Source of the DNA: Blastocatellia bacterium
Lineage (GTDB): Bacteria > Acidobacteriota > Blastocatellia > Pyrinomonadales > Pyrinomonadaceae
NCBI GenBank assembly: GCA_016789265.1
Contig: JAEUQK010000001.1
Location: forward strand, 99,109 to 163,108
DNA: 64,000 nucleotides
Direction of reading: 5' to 3'
The position numbers and the translations under genes are program-made. Of the stretch, positions 48,452 to 57,561 are shown piece by piece. The notes under the pieces were generated by a model. It was given only the letters and a program-made list of their open reading frames with translations. It was not told the origin of the DNA and did not search any database. Position 1 is the first letter of the stretch, and each line of letters begins with the position of its first letter.

Positions 48452-49296
48452 ACCCGATGGAAAACAAGATCTCTGAAGATTCGAAACTCGCGTTTATAGG
48501 CTGCGGCGTTATGGCCGAATCAATGGCGGCCGGACTGCTGCGGCAGGAGATCGTTCGACCCGATCAGATCGTCGCGAGCCATCCCCGAGGTGACCGAAGG
48601 AAAGAACTTGCTGATAAATACGGGATCGAAACCCTCGAACACAATACTGATGCAGTTAAGGCACTGCCTGACGACGGCATTGTGGTCATCTGCGTAAAAC
48701 CTCAGCGGATCAATGGCGTTTTGAACGAACTGAAAGGTGTCGTAAAACCCAAGCAACTTGTGATATCGATCGTCGCGGGAGCACGTCTCGAAAAGTTATC
48801 GGAGCAACTGAACAGTAAACTTGTCGTGCGGGCGATGCCGAACACACCGTCCCAGATCGGCAAGGGAATGACCGCATGGACTTGCTCGGAATCGGTCGAT
48901 GAAGGACACCGTGAGCAGGTGCGAACGATGCTTTCCGCTCTCGGAAAAGAGCTCTACGTCGAGACTGAGAACATGATCGACATGGCTACGTCGTTGAGTG
49001 CCACGGGGCCGACCTATATCTTCATGGTAATGGAAGCGATGACCGACGCGGGCGTGCATCTCGGTTTTTCACGCGAGATCGCAAAAGAACTCGTGCAGCA
49101 AACTATGCTCGGTTCCGTGCTTTTCGCGATGGAATCACATAAACATCCGGCCGAACTGCGAAACATGGTCACCTCACCGGGCGGAACCTCCGCCGAGGCG
49201 ATCTACCAGATGGAAAAAGGAACCCTGCGTACTGTGCTTTCCAAAGCGATCCACGCGGCTTATAAACGCGCCGTAGAACTCGGGAAAAAGGGCTAA
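48448..49296 (+). CDS. proC: Pyrroline-5-carboxylate reductase
   Basis: Last step of proline biosynthesis: reduces pyrroline-5-carboxylate with NAD(P)H. Rossmann motif LAFIGCGVMAESMAAGL near 14-30, and the C-terminal signature including SPGGTSAEAIYQME near 240. Length 282 aa. The ATG at 48448 overlaps the permease stop (ATGA); a longer upstream frame lies inside the permease gene. Its end overlaps convergent plsC by four bases. Confidence 0.95.
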   Translation: MNPMENKISEDSKLAFIGCGVMAESMAAGLLRQEIVRPDQIVASHPRGDRRKELADKYGIETLEHNTDAVKALPDDGIVVICVKPQRINGVLNELKGVVKPKQLVISIVAGARLEKLSEQLNSKLVVRAMPNTPSQIGKGMTAWTCSESVDEGHREQVRTMLSALGKELYVETENMIDMATSLSATGPTYIFMVMEAMTDAGVHLGFSREIAKELVQQTMLGSVLFAMESHKHPAELRNMVTSPGGTSAEAIYQMEKGTLRTVLSKAIHAAYKRAVELGKKG

Positions 49297-50171
49297 CTTC
49301 TCATCCATTCGCGGTCTTTTTCACCCAAGTCTGCGATCTTTGTCATCAGAAAATCTGAGATCTCTTTGTGGGTCCTAAGCGAATCGCGTTTCCCGTGAAA
49401 TTCGCTAAGGTCGATGATCTCGCCGAACCAGATCCTCACCTTTTCTCCGCCTGTCCAGTTTCCCAATATTTGTTTCGGAAGATCATTGCCTAATCCGGCG
49501 ATGAAGACCGGAATGACCTGCGGATCGGCGTTCAGGATCACTTTCCCGATGCCCGGCTGCGCAGGAAGAAAACTGTATGGGTCGTCGTTGAGGTTTCGTT
49601 TTCCTTCGGGGTGAAAGCCGATGATGTGGCCTTCACCCTTTGACGAAATGCGTATTAGTTCGCGTACGGAAAATTTATCGAACCTGCGTTTTTCCCCCTC
49701 GCCTTCTTCCCTAAAAAAAGGCGGATACATCGACCACCATCCCATCACCAGGTTGACGAACCAGCCGATCGGGCTATCGTAAAAAAACCTGGCCCGTACC
49801 GGAAAAAATAGTGTGATCGGGCGTGTCGTCCGGCGAAACATCACGCTCGAAACCGTGTACATATCAAAGAACGAGCGATGGTTGGCAACCAGGATAACCG
49901 GTCTGTTCGGGTCGGAATTCTCAACATTCTCGATGCCGAAAACATTCATCAAATTGTACGTCGCGAGGAATATCCAAAGCGATCCGATATGCCGCTGGCA
50001 AAACGTCCAGAATCGCTTCCAGAGGCCGAAATTCATAGCTCTGACCAGCTTGAATCCCGTTCGCTCGATTGGACGAAGCACACTGATCTCTTCCGCCGTT
50101 GGCATTAATGACATCTCAGCTAACTCTGCGAGAGTTTCGTCTGCCGATCTTGCGGTGAGTTCTTCGGACAT
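49293..50171 (-). CDS. 1-acyl-sn-glycerol-3-phosphate acyltransferase (PlsC-like)
   Basis: Membrane acyltransferase of phospholipid synthesis: the HxxxxD catalytic motif is NHRSFFD near 87-95, with FHPEGKRN further on corresponding to the FPEG substrate block. Length 292 aa. An N-terminal hydrophobic segment anchors it. Which acyl acceptor is used is not certain. Confidence 0.85.
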   Translation of the reverse strand: MSEELTARSADETLAELAEMSLMPTAEEISVLRPIERTGFKLVRAMNFGLWKRFWTFCQRHIGSLWIFLATYNLMNVFGIENVENSDPNRPVILVANHRSFFDMYTVSSVMFRRTTRPITLFFPVRARFFYDSPIGWFVNLVMGWWSMYPPFFREEGEGEKRRFDKFSVRELIRISSKGEGHIIGFHPEGKRNLNDDPYSFLPAQPGIGKVILNADPQVIPVFIAGLGNDLPKQILGNWTGGEKVRIWFGEIIDLSEFHGKRDSLRTHKEISDFLMTKIADLGEKDREWMRS

Positions 50172-50247
50172 AAGCGAAGCGATATTTTAGCAAACGGTGA
50201 GAGACTTCTCACTTTAAGGATTTCACTTAGCTCGCAGGTCTGACAGT

Positions 50248-50895
50248 TCAAACGTCCACGACAATTGGCCGCTGTGTCGGATCGTATTGTTCGTCACAAG
50301 TCGATGCATTGACGAACTTCACGCCGAACTCGTCGTGGACTCCATAGCCACAATGGATGTGGCCGAAGACGTGCAGTTTCAGGCTCCCGACTTTTGTTAT
50401 TTCCTCGACCCGTTTTCGAAGCTCTTCGCAGCCAGTGTTCTCGTCCCAGCCGCTTCGAGGCACAAGATCAAGAATGCCGTAAGGCGGGCCGTGTGTTATC
50501 AAGATATCGATGTCATCCGGGATCATCGCCCATTTCTCGGCCATCTCTTGCCCACGATTCAAATTGAACGCCCAGTCGAAAAACCTCGGCTGCCAAGGCG
50601 ATCCGTAGATCTTAAGGCCGTCGATCTCTGTGGATGAGTCTTGGAGATATACGATGCCCGGATCGAGAAGCCGTCTCGCCGAGCCGTTGTCCCTTTCGAA
50701 AAGCCAGTCGTGATTTCCCGCAACGAAGACTTTGTGAGGATGGGGCAGCGAAGCAAACCAATCGTTGAATCGCCCGATCTGTTCCTTAGTCCCGACCGTT
50801 GTGGCATCACCAGCGTGGATAAGTATTTCTCCATCCGGCACTTCGATCCGTTCGTTGCAGTTGTGCGTATCCGATATGCAGACGATTCGCGGCAT
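50248..50895 (-). CDS. Metallophosphoesterase (calcineurin-like)
   Basis: Two-metal phosphoesterase with all motifs: D-x-H (SDTHNCNE, D9/H11), GD (HAGDAT), GNHD, a conserved His (THGPP) and GHIH. Length 215 aa. No substrate indicated. It is the third gene after metH and a 51-residue membrane protein on the same strand. Confidence 0.88.
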   Translation of the reverse strand: MPRIVCISDTHNCNERIEVPDGEILIHAGDATTVGTKEQIGRFNDWFASLPHPHKVFVAGNHDWLFERDNGSARRLLDPGIVYLQDSSTEIDGLKIYGSPWQPRFFDWAFNLNRGQEMAEKWAMIPDDIDILITHGPPYGILDLVPRSGWDENTGCEELRKRVEEITKVGSLKLHVFGHIHCGYGVHDEFGVKFVNASTCDEQYDPTQRPIVVDV

Positions 50896-50901
50896 AATGA
50901 A

Positions 50902-51057
50902 TCAGCGATTCACACACATGTTCCGTACCCGGACCCACTCGCCACCGCGCTGGAGACAAGCACGTTCTTCTAAATAGCCCGAATACCAAAGAGCGAAATA
51001 GATCGTCCCTAACGACGCGGCCGCACAAAACACCAAAAGAATTATCCGTCGTTTCAC
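50902..51057 (-). CDS. Small membrane protein with two cysteines, downstream of metH
   Basis: A 51-residue protein starting at GTG, three bases after the metH stop and ending six bases before the metallophosphoesterase ATG. A basic start MKRR is followed by a single hydrophobic helix (about 5-26) and a short exported-side tail ERACLQRGGEWVRVRNMCVN, resembling the C-x4-G-G-x-W...C pattern of small envelope proteins. The tight fit between two genes supports it. Function unknown. Confidence 0.7.
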   Translation of the reverse strand: MKRRIILLVFCAAASLGTIYFALWYSGYLEERACLQRGGEWVRVRNMCVNR

Positions 51058-51060
51058 GTC

Positions 51061-54000
51061 TTAATCGATGTTAAAGTACTTGGCTTCCGGATGATGCAAT
51101 ATTATCGCAGACGTGGATTGCTCTGGTTCGAGCATGAACTCATCTGTCAACGTAACATCGATCCTTTCAGGCTGAAGAAGTTCGAAGAGCTTCGTCTGAT
51201 CCTCTATATTCGGACACGCAGGATATCCGAAACTGTAACGCGAGCCTTGATAACCTTGGTGAAAGAGCCTTGCCAATTCGGGCGAATCATTGCTAGCGAT
51301 ACCAAGTTCTTCGCGAATGCGCTTATGCCACATTTCGGCAAGAGCCTCGGCTGATTCGACCGAAAGGCCGTGAAACAGCAAGTAGTCCTGATAGTTATCA
51401 GATCTGAAAAGCTCGGCGGAATATTCGCTCGCTCGGCGGCCCATCGTGACCAGATCGAAAGCAACAACGTCTATCTTTCCGGAATCGACCGAAGCAAAAT
51501 AATCTGCAAGACACAGATTTTTACCGCCGCGTTGCTGGAGCGGTTGACGCGGAAATGTGAATCGCAGGCGCTCCGTTCTTTCATCGTCCTGGTAAATGAT
51601 CAGATCGTTACCGGACGACTGACACGGGAAATAGCCATACACTAATTTTGCTTCGAGCAGTTTTTCACGGGTCGCCTGTGCCTTGATCTCGGCGAATTTC
51701 GGATAGACGGTCTCGTCGAGTATCTGCTGATATTCTTGGGCCGACCGCTTTCCTTGTTTGAACTGCCACTGCCCTTTGAACAACGCTGTTTCATTTATGA
51801 ATGCGAATACTTTAGCTAGATCTGTGATCTCAACCACCTTTGAGCCGTAGAAAGGAGCCCTTGGGATCGGAACTCCCGTCGAAACATTTGATCGAGTTAT
51901 GTGCGTAGTATCGCCTGCCGAACGCGTCGAAACTCTAGCGGCAACGGTTCCCAACTTCGCATCTTCGCCTACGAGATCTTCAGCGTCGGCAACGGTTTCG
52001 ATCGAATCCGCCGTATCTGTCACACCTGCTCCAACGGCTGCCGCCTTGGTTTCCGCACTCGGCGCTCCCAATTCCGGGATCGTGAGATGGTCCATCGCGT
52101 GAAGGCCGTCGAATGCATCTCGTGCATAAAAGAGCTTACCGTTGTAAAGCGGGATAAGGTCGGCATCTACATACTTTCTGTTCAATGCAGCTCCGCCCAG
52201 AATGACCGGAACGTCAATTCCCCGTTCGTTCATTATTTCGAGGTTGTCGCGCATTATCAGCGTCGATTTTACGAGCAGGCCGCTCATTCCGATCGCATCG
52301 CATTTCGCTTCTTCTGCAGCTCGCAGAATATCGTCGATCGGCTGTTTGATGCCAAGGTTCACGACCTTGTATCCGTTGTTCGTGAGTATGATATCGACAA
52401 GATTTTTGCCGATATCATGCACGTCGCCCTTTACCGTTGCAAGCACCATCGTTCCCTTGTTCGTCGAATCGGCCTTTTCCATAAACGGTTCAAGAAACTT
52501 AACGGCTGCCTTCATCGCCTCAGCAGATTGCAGAACAAACGGAAGCTGCATCTGTCCGCTGCCAAACAGATCTCCCACGACTTTCATGCCGTCGAGCAAG
52601 ATGTTGTTTATGATGTCGAGCGGTGGATATTTTTCAAGAGCCTGTTTCAGAGAATCTTCAAGGCCGATCTTTTCGCCTTCGATGATGTGTTCTTTCAGAC
52701 GCTCTTCGACCGGCAGGTTTGAGATGTCTGGTTTTATAGACTGTGCGGTGCGCCCTTCAAACAGTGTTGTGAACTCGGTCAGCGGATCGTATGTACAGAC
52801 GTTGCCGTCAAAGCTTCGCCGGTCATAAATAAGGTCGCGTGCCGTGTCGATCTCGTGCTCGTTAAAGCGAATAAGCGGCAGGATCTTTGAGGCGTTGACG
52901 ATCGCCGAGTTCATTCCGGCCTCTACGCAATCGTGCAAGAATACCGAGTTCAGCACCACTCGAGCTGCCGGCGACAGGCCGAACGAAATGTTGGAAACAC
53001 CGAGAATGATGTTCGCGTCCGGCAGTTCGTTCTTTATCTGTTTGATCGCATTTATCGTCTCGTCCGCATTTTTTCGGTCTTCCTCTATGCCGGTCGAGAT
53101 AGGCAAAGCAAGCGGATCGAAGAAGATATCATGCCCCGGAATACCATATTCCGTCGCCTGTTCGTAAGCACGGTGAGCGATCCTCAGCTTATCGGCCGCA
53201 GTTCGAGCCATTCCCGTTTCGTCTATCAGGCCTATTACGACCGCGGCGCCGTATTCCTTAGCTAGCTCGAGCACCTTTAGGAATCGCGGCTCGCCGTCTT
53301 CATAATTGGTCGAGTTGAGAATGGATTTGCCGCCCGCATGCTGCAGCCCGGCTTCCATCTTCTCCCATTCCGTCGAATCGAACATCATAGGGATCTTGAC
53401 GTTCGTCACCAATCTCGAAGCGAGTTCATGCATATCTGCCACGCCATCACGCCCTACGAAATCGACGTTTACGTCCAGAATATGAGCACCCTCCTTCTCC
53501 TGCGATTTAGCGAGATTGACGAGTCCGTCCCAATCTTCGGCTTCGAGCAGATCACGCATTTTTTTAGATCCGCTCGCGTTCACGCGTTCGCCGACGATCA
53601 GGAAAGAGGCATCTTGAGTGTATGGCTGTTGGAAATAAATTGACGAAGCGGAAGGCGCGAGCTTCGCATTCCGGTGTTTGGGCGAAAGATTGCTAACACG
53701 CTCAATTACCAGCTTCAGGTGATCTGGCGACGTGCCGCAGCAGCCGCCGACAATATTTGCCCCAAGATCTTTCGCAAAATGCTCAACCTGTAACGCAAAG
53801 CTCTCCGGCGTCTCATCGTAGTGCTGTTTGCCGTCTTTTACTTCCGGGAGTCCTGCGTTGGGCAAAACGGATACTGGAATGGGCGAATTCTCGCACAAAT
53901 AACGGAAGCTGTCGGCCATTTGCTTCGGGCCGGTGCCGCAATTCATTCCGATCACATCGATCGGAAACGGCTCAAGCGCCGTCAAAGCCGCACCGATCTC

Positions 54001-54609
54001 TGTCCCGTTCAGCATCGTACCGAAAGTCTCGATCGTCACCTGTGCGATCACCGGCAGTCTCACCTTATTCGCAGAGAAATGATCGAATATCGCGGCAAGG
54101 GCGGCTTTTGTCTGCAGGAGGTCCTGGCAAGTCTCGACGATCAAAATGTCGCTGCCGCCGTCGATAAGTCCTCGAACTTGTTCGCGATAGGCGGCCTTCA
54201 AACTCTTGTATGTGATGTGGCCAAGCGTAGGAAGCTTTGTCCCCGGGCCGATCGAACCTGCAACGAAACGCGGCTTATCGAGTGTCGAATAATCACTAGC
54301 GAGCCGCTTCGCAAGTTCAGCGGCCTTCTTATTTACGTCGTACGTTTTTTCGGCGATCCCAAATTCAGCCAGCACGACCTCGCTGCCGCCAAACGAGTTC
54401 GTCTCGATCACGTCGCACCCGACGTCAAGAAACCCGCGATGCACGGTCTCGATCGCATCCGGCCGTGTGTACAGCAGATTCTCCGAGCAGTTCTCAAACT
54501 CCGTCCCGCCCCAATCGTCGATCGTCAGGTTCAACGCCTGTAGGTTACTGCCCATCGCACCGTCAAAGACGATGACCTTTTCTTTTAATAGTTCGAGAAA
54601 TGACTTCAT
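51061..54609 (-). CDS. metH: Cobalamin-dependent methionine synthase
   Basis: Transfers methyl from methyltetrahydrofolate to homocysteine via methylcobalamin. Full-length module order over 1182 aa: homocysteine-binding domain (zinc ligands near 220 and in GGCCGTSPDH near 284), pterin-binding domain (about 330-590), cobalamin cap and Rossmann domain with GDVHDIGKN near 724, and the C-terminal SAM reactivation domain (about 905-1182). The upstream region carries a promoter, a SAM-II riboswitch and a terminator hairpin, with no Shine-Dalgarno between hairpin and ATG. Confidence 0.97.
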   Translation of the reverse strand: MKSFLELLKEKVIVFDGAMGSNLQALNLTIDDWGGTEFENCSENLLYTRPDAIETVHRGFLDVGCDVIETNSFGGSEVVLAEFGIAEKTYDVNKKAAELAKRLASDYSTLDKPRFVAGSIGPGTKLPTLGHITYKSLKAAYREQVRGLIDGGSDILIVETCQDLLQTKAALAAIFDHFSANKVRLPVIAQVTIETFGTMLNGTEIGAALTALEPFPIDVIGMNCGTGPKQMADSFRYLCENSPIPVSVLPNAGLPEVKDGKQHYDETPESFALQVEHFAKDLGANIVGGCCGTSPDHLKLVIERVSNLSPKHRNAKLAPSASSIYFQQPYTQDASFLIVGERVNASGSKKMRDLLEAEDWDGLVNLAKSQEKEGAHILDVNVDFVGRDGVADMHELASRLVTNVKIPMMFDSTEWEKMEAGLQHAGGKSILNSTNYEDGEPRFLKVLELAKEYGAAVVIGLIDETGMARTAADKLRIAHRAYEQATEYGIPGHDIFFDPLALPISTGIEEDRKNADETINAIKQIKNELPDANIILGVSNISFGLSPAARVVLNSVFLHDCVEAGMNSAIVNASKILPLIRFNEHEIDTARDLIYDRRSFDGNVCTYDPLTEFTTLFEGRTAQSIKPDISNLPVEERLKEHIIEGEKIGLEDSLKQALEKYPPLDIINNILLDGMKVVGDLFGSGQMQLPFVLQSAEAMKAAVKFLEPFMEKADSTNKGTMVLATVKGDVHDIGKNLVDIILTNNGYKVVNLGIKQPIDDILRAAEEAKCDAIGMSGLLVKSTLIMRDNLEIMNERGIDVPVILGGAALNRKYVDADLIPLYNGKLFYARDAFDGLHAMDHLTIPELGAPSAETKAAAVGAGVTDTADSIETVADAEDLVGEDAKLGTVAARVSTRSAGDTTHITRSNVSTGVPIPRAPFYGSKVVEITDLAKVFAFINETALFKGQWQFKQGKRSAQEYQQILDETVYPKFAEIKAQATREKLLEAKLVYGYFPCQSSGNDLIIYQDDERTERLRFTFPRQPLQQRGGKNLCLADYFASVDSGKIDVVAFDLVTMGRRASEYSAELFRSDNYQDYLLFHGLSVESAEALAEMWHKRIREELGIASNDSPELARLFHQGYQGSRYSFGYPACPNIEDQTKLFELLQPERIDVTLTDEFMLEPEQSTSAIILHHPEAKYFNID

Positions 54610-54612
54610 ATG

Positions 54613-54643
54613 AAAAAACTCTGTGCCAAATGCAGCACAGAGT
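54613..54643 (-). terminator. Attenuator hairpin between SAM-II riboswitch and metH
   Basis: On the minus strand ACTCTGTGC/GCACAGAGT forms a 9-base stem with loop TGCATTTG, followed by TTTTT and then CATATG at the metH start. Its 5' arm CTCTGTGCTG can pair with CAGCAGAG at the riboswitch 3' end, giving an alternative antiterminator. SAM binding would therefore favour termination. Confidence 0.75.
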
Positions 54644-54661
54644 CTTGGGAAATATTGATCT

Positions 54662-54717
54662 CTCTGCTGTTTAGCCGCTTATTTTACGTGGCCGCAAGTC
54701 GCAATAACTCACCACAT
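54662..54717 (-). ncRNA. SAM-II riboswitch (metH leader)
   Basis: Minus-strand sequence matches the SAM-II (SAM-alpha) aptamer: P1 ATGTGG/CCACGT, loop TGAGTTATTGCGACTTGCGG, then GTAAAATAAGCGGCTAAA, with conserved TTGCGGCCACGT and GCTAAA blocks and a possible pseudoknot CTT/AAG plus GC/GC. It senses S-adenosylmethionine, fitting control of metH. A covariance search was not possible here. Confidence 0.8.
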
Positions 54718-54728
54718 CATAAACTATG

Positions 54729-54757
54729 AGTTTATGTAGTTACGGGCCATGAGTCAA
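54729..54757 (-). promoter_or_regulatory. Promoter for riboswitch-metH transcript
   Basis: Minus strand TTGACT (54757-54752) and TAAACT (54734-54729) with 17-base spacing, a good sigma-70 match placing transcription start just before the SAM-II aptamer. Confidence 0.65.
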
Positions 54758-54762
54758 ATAAT

Positions 54763-54776
54763 GACCCCGAGGGGTC
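54763..54776 (-). terminator. Possible weak terminator after M1 aminopeptidase gene
   Basis: The 14-base near-palindrome GACCCCGAGGGGTC gives a short stem followed on the minus strand by ATTATTT, 16 bases after the aminopeptidase stop. Weak as a terminator. Confidence 0.35.
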
Positions 54777-54791
54777 CTCCACGAATAGCCC

Positions 54792-57410
54792 CTATTTCTT
54801 GATCGCGGCCTTGAACTGGGTTTCATAGAACCGAACGCCGTTCAGGATATCCGGATTATCCTTGAATTTAGCCTTCAGCATTTCGAAGGCATCCTGGCCG
54901 CGAGGATCGGCAAGACGAATTATCGCCTCGATACTCCGGACGAGATCATTGAAATCGTTGGCGTCAAACGCACGTTTGAACTGCTCGAAAATGAGTGGAT
55001 AAGCCCGGGGATCTCCCTTACCGGTTGCTCCTACCACACCCAACGCGGCAAGCCTGAGGCCCAATGGCCGTGACTTGTCCGACGCGAGTCTAAATGCAGG
55101 ATCGAATGCTTTCTTGTCTCCAAGTTCAGCCAAACCTGTTAGCCCTGCGATCTCAATTCGGCCACGCCACGAATTGCCGATGGTCAGCTTTGCCAATGCG
55201 TCTATCGCTTTCGGCCCTTTTACACGTCCCAATGCAAGAGCAGATTGATCGACGACGGAGTAGCTTTTGTCATTAAGCCCCTCGATGAACATATCGGCGT
55301 ATTTTGCGTCTCTAGTCTCCCCAAGCAGTTCCAATGCATCGCCGCGGACGAGTGAGTTTGCGTCTTTTGTCATCCTGATAACGGCCTGCAAAGATTGTTC
55401 ATCGATCTTCGCGGCGGGACGCTCCTGTCCGGGTTGCGGATCCGGCGAGTAGATGTTCGCGACCACCGATAAGGCCGCGCGTCGGATCCGCCAGAACGTA
55501 TCTTTCTCCATAGCCGTCAAGAGTGCCGAAACGATCTTCTGTTTGTCCGTGCCGGCCCGAACCTTTTTCTCAAGCTCGTTCATCGCCCAACGCTTTCCTA
55601 GGACGTCCTTGTCGTTCAGCATTTGATAGATAAGATCGTCGGTGCTCTTTTCGAACTTGATCTCCTTTATCAGAGTCTGCTCGAAATCAAAGTTCACAAG
55701 CTTCGGCTGGGTCGCAGCGTCGAACGTGAAGACATTCTCAGCTTGCGGCTTCAGCCAAACCCGTTCGACGCGGTCGTCGATCTCGACATCAACAAAACTC
55801 TGGAAGTAATCGACCTGCGGGTATTCGTCGTTCGGGTCGATCTTTTGAGTTTGCTTAACGCTTAGAGTAAGTTTCTTCGTCGCAGAATCGTACGACTGAG
55901 TCACGTCGAAGTTCGGATGGCCCATTTTGTATAGCCATTGATCAAAGAACCAGTCCATTGACTGTCCCGTGGTTTCCTCTATCGCAATTCGCAGTTCCTC
56001 GGTCGAGACGGGCTGATGGGCATTCGCCGTCAGATAGTGATTGAGTGACTTCCAGAACAACTCGTCGCCCAAATGCTTTCTGAGCATGTGAAGCACGGCA
56101 CCGCCGCGCGGATATGCATAGGTGTCAAAGATCGCATCTTTGTCCGAGTAGTATTTAGTGACGATCGGCCGCCGATTCCCGTTATTCCAAGTATTGAAAT
56201 ACTGATTTTGCCAGTCGCGAAGATTTCCATACAGAAATTCAGAATGTCCCTTGCTGTGTTCGGCATAAAGGCCGTCCATATAGGTAGCGAACGATTCGTT
56301 CAGCCAGATCTGGCCCCAATCGCGGCAAGTTACATAATCTCCGAACCACTGGTGAGCAAGTTCGTGTGCTTGAAGCGAATCTGAATCTTCGTCGATCAGT
56401 TCCCTTTCATCATGGATCATCTCCTCGATCTGCGTGGTCGCCGAGATGTTTTCCATGCCGCCGCCGAAATCTTCGACCATCGACTGAGCATATTTTGGAT
56501 AAGGATACTTAACACCCGTCTTCTCAGAAAAGAATCTGACCATATCCGGCAGGTTCTTCACGGTGGCCGCGACCTCTTTTGTTTCATTCGTATAGCCGAA
56601 ATTCAAGATCGGGATCCCGTCGTAGTTTTGTTCCACAGGAGTGAATTCACCGACGACGATCGAGGTCAGATAATTGGAGTACGGCGTATCCATCTTCCAA
56701 TAAAATGTCCTGGTTCCGTCAGTATTCTCTGTTGTCGAAACAAGCTTGCCGTTGGAAACCACCGTGTACGGCTTGGCAACCGTCGCCCGCAATTCACTTG
56801 TGCGAAAATCGTTCGGCGTATCATACGAAGGAAACCAGTATCGGTTGAACTCGGTTTCTCCCTGCGACCAGATCTGCTTTGGTTTGTTCGGCTCGTCCGC
56901 AGTCGGCTTTATGAATCTCAACCCCTTGCCAAAGCCGCCGATTCCCTGATCGGGTTCAGCTGTATTGACGAAATTCGTCCTGTAATCGATCTTCACCGAA
57001 ATGTCTTCACCACGTTTGTAGAACTTATCGAGGAAAATTTCGAGGTTGTCGTTGTCGGCCTTACCATCGTAGTTGAATTTCAGTGCAGTGCCGTCGAGAA
57101 GGGTCACACTGCTTATCGTCATCGCCGCCGCGTCGAGCGCGACTTTGTTTGCAGCCGCAAACGGCGAAAGCGTGACAGTCGTAGAACCGAACGCAGTCTC
57201 TTTCTCCCAATCAAACCGAAGGTCTATCGAAACGTGTTTAACGTCGATATTCCTGCTTCTGATCCAATTGACCGGCGGCAGTTTCTTTTTTTCGTCATCC
57301 TGGACGAACGGGTTACGGACCAAAGGACGGGCGGACACAATGTTCGTCGTCGCGAAAATGAGGACCATTGACAACGCAACAAGATAACGGGCGGGTCTAT
57401 TTCTCAACAT
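54792..57410 (-). CDS. Secreted M1 family aminopeptidase
   Basis: Exported zinc aminopeptidase: signal peptide (about 1-28), an N-terminal beta-domain, the catalytic domain with HELAH zinc motif (HELAHQWFGDYVT near 349) and downstream Glu in LNESFATY, then a C-terminal region of HEAT-like helical repeats (about 630-872). Length 872 aa. Likely digests peptides in the periplasm or outside the cell. The GGGMENIS exopeptidase motif lies upstream of the zinc site. Confidence 0.93.
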   Translation of the reverse strand: MLRNRPARYLVALSMVLIFATTNIVSARPLVRNPFVQDDEKKKLPPVNWIRSRNIDVKHVSIDLRFDWEKETAFGSTTVTLSPFAAANKVALDAAAMTISSVTLLDGTALKFNYDGKADNDNLEIFLDKFYKRGEDISVKIDYRTNFVNTAEPDQGIGGFGKGLRFIKPTADEPNKPKQIWSQGETEFNRYWFPSYDTPNDFRTSELRATVAKPYTVVSNGKLVSTTENTDGTRTFYWKMDTPYSNYLTSIVVGEFTPVEQNYDGIPILNFGYTNETKEVAATVKNLPDMVRFFSEKTGVKYPYPKYAQSMVEDFGGGMENISATTQIEEMIHDERELIDEDSDSLQAHELAHQWFGDYVTCRDWGQIWLNESFATYMDGLYAEHSKGHSEFLYGNLRDWQNQYFNTWNNGNRRPIVTKYYSDKDAIFDTYAYPRGGAVLHMLRKHLGDELFWKSLNHYLTANAHQPVSTEELRIAIEETTGQSMDWFFDQWLYKMGHPNFDVTQSYDSATKKLTLSVKQTQKIDPNDEYPQVDYFQSFVDVEIDDRVERVWLKPQAENVFTFDAATQPKLVNFDFEQTLIKEIKFEKSTDDLIYQMLNDKDVLGKRWAMNELEKKVRAGTDKQKIVSALLTAMEKDTFWRIRRAALSVVANIYSPDPQPGQERPAAKIDEQSLQAVIRMTKDANSLVRGDALELLGETRDAKYADMFIEGLNDKSYSVVDQSALALGRVKGPKAIDALAKLTIGNSWRGRIEIAGLTGLAELGDKKAFDPAFRLASDKSRPLGLRLAALGVVGATGKGDPRAYPLIFEQFKRAFDANDFNDLVRSIEAIIRLADPRGQDAFEMLKAKFKDNPDILNGVRFYETQFKAAIKK

Positions 57411-57504
57411 TTAATTCCTCAAAGTATCTGAACTCAAATAAGATATCCGTATAATAATATTCAGATTTTGAATACGACGCGAGAGCGAAGATGTTTCAGT
57501 TCCA

Positions 57505-57539
57505 AACAAAAACGGCCGGACCATTTCCACATCCGGCCG
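57505..57539 (-). terminator. Intrinsic terminator after DUF937 gene
   Basis: Stem CGGCCGGA/TCCGGCCG with an 11-base loop, followed on the minus strand by TTTTTGTTT, 22 bases after the DUF937 stop. Confidence 0.85.
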
Positions 57540-57561
57540 CTACTTTGGTGTTCGTACCACT

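Noticed and set aside
51901..52722. 273-codon plus-strand frame opposite metH
   Set aside because: Antisense shadow of a strongly conserved gene; composition is Arg/Cys/His-rich without fold features.
54610..54791. Cobalamin riboswitch before metH
   Set aside because: No B12-box-like block; the sequence fits SAM-II instead.
56412..57371. 319-codon plus-strand frame opposite the M1 aminopeptidase
   Set aside because: Antisense shadow with no family resemblance.
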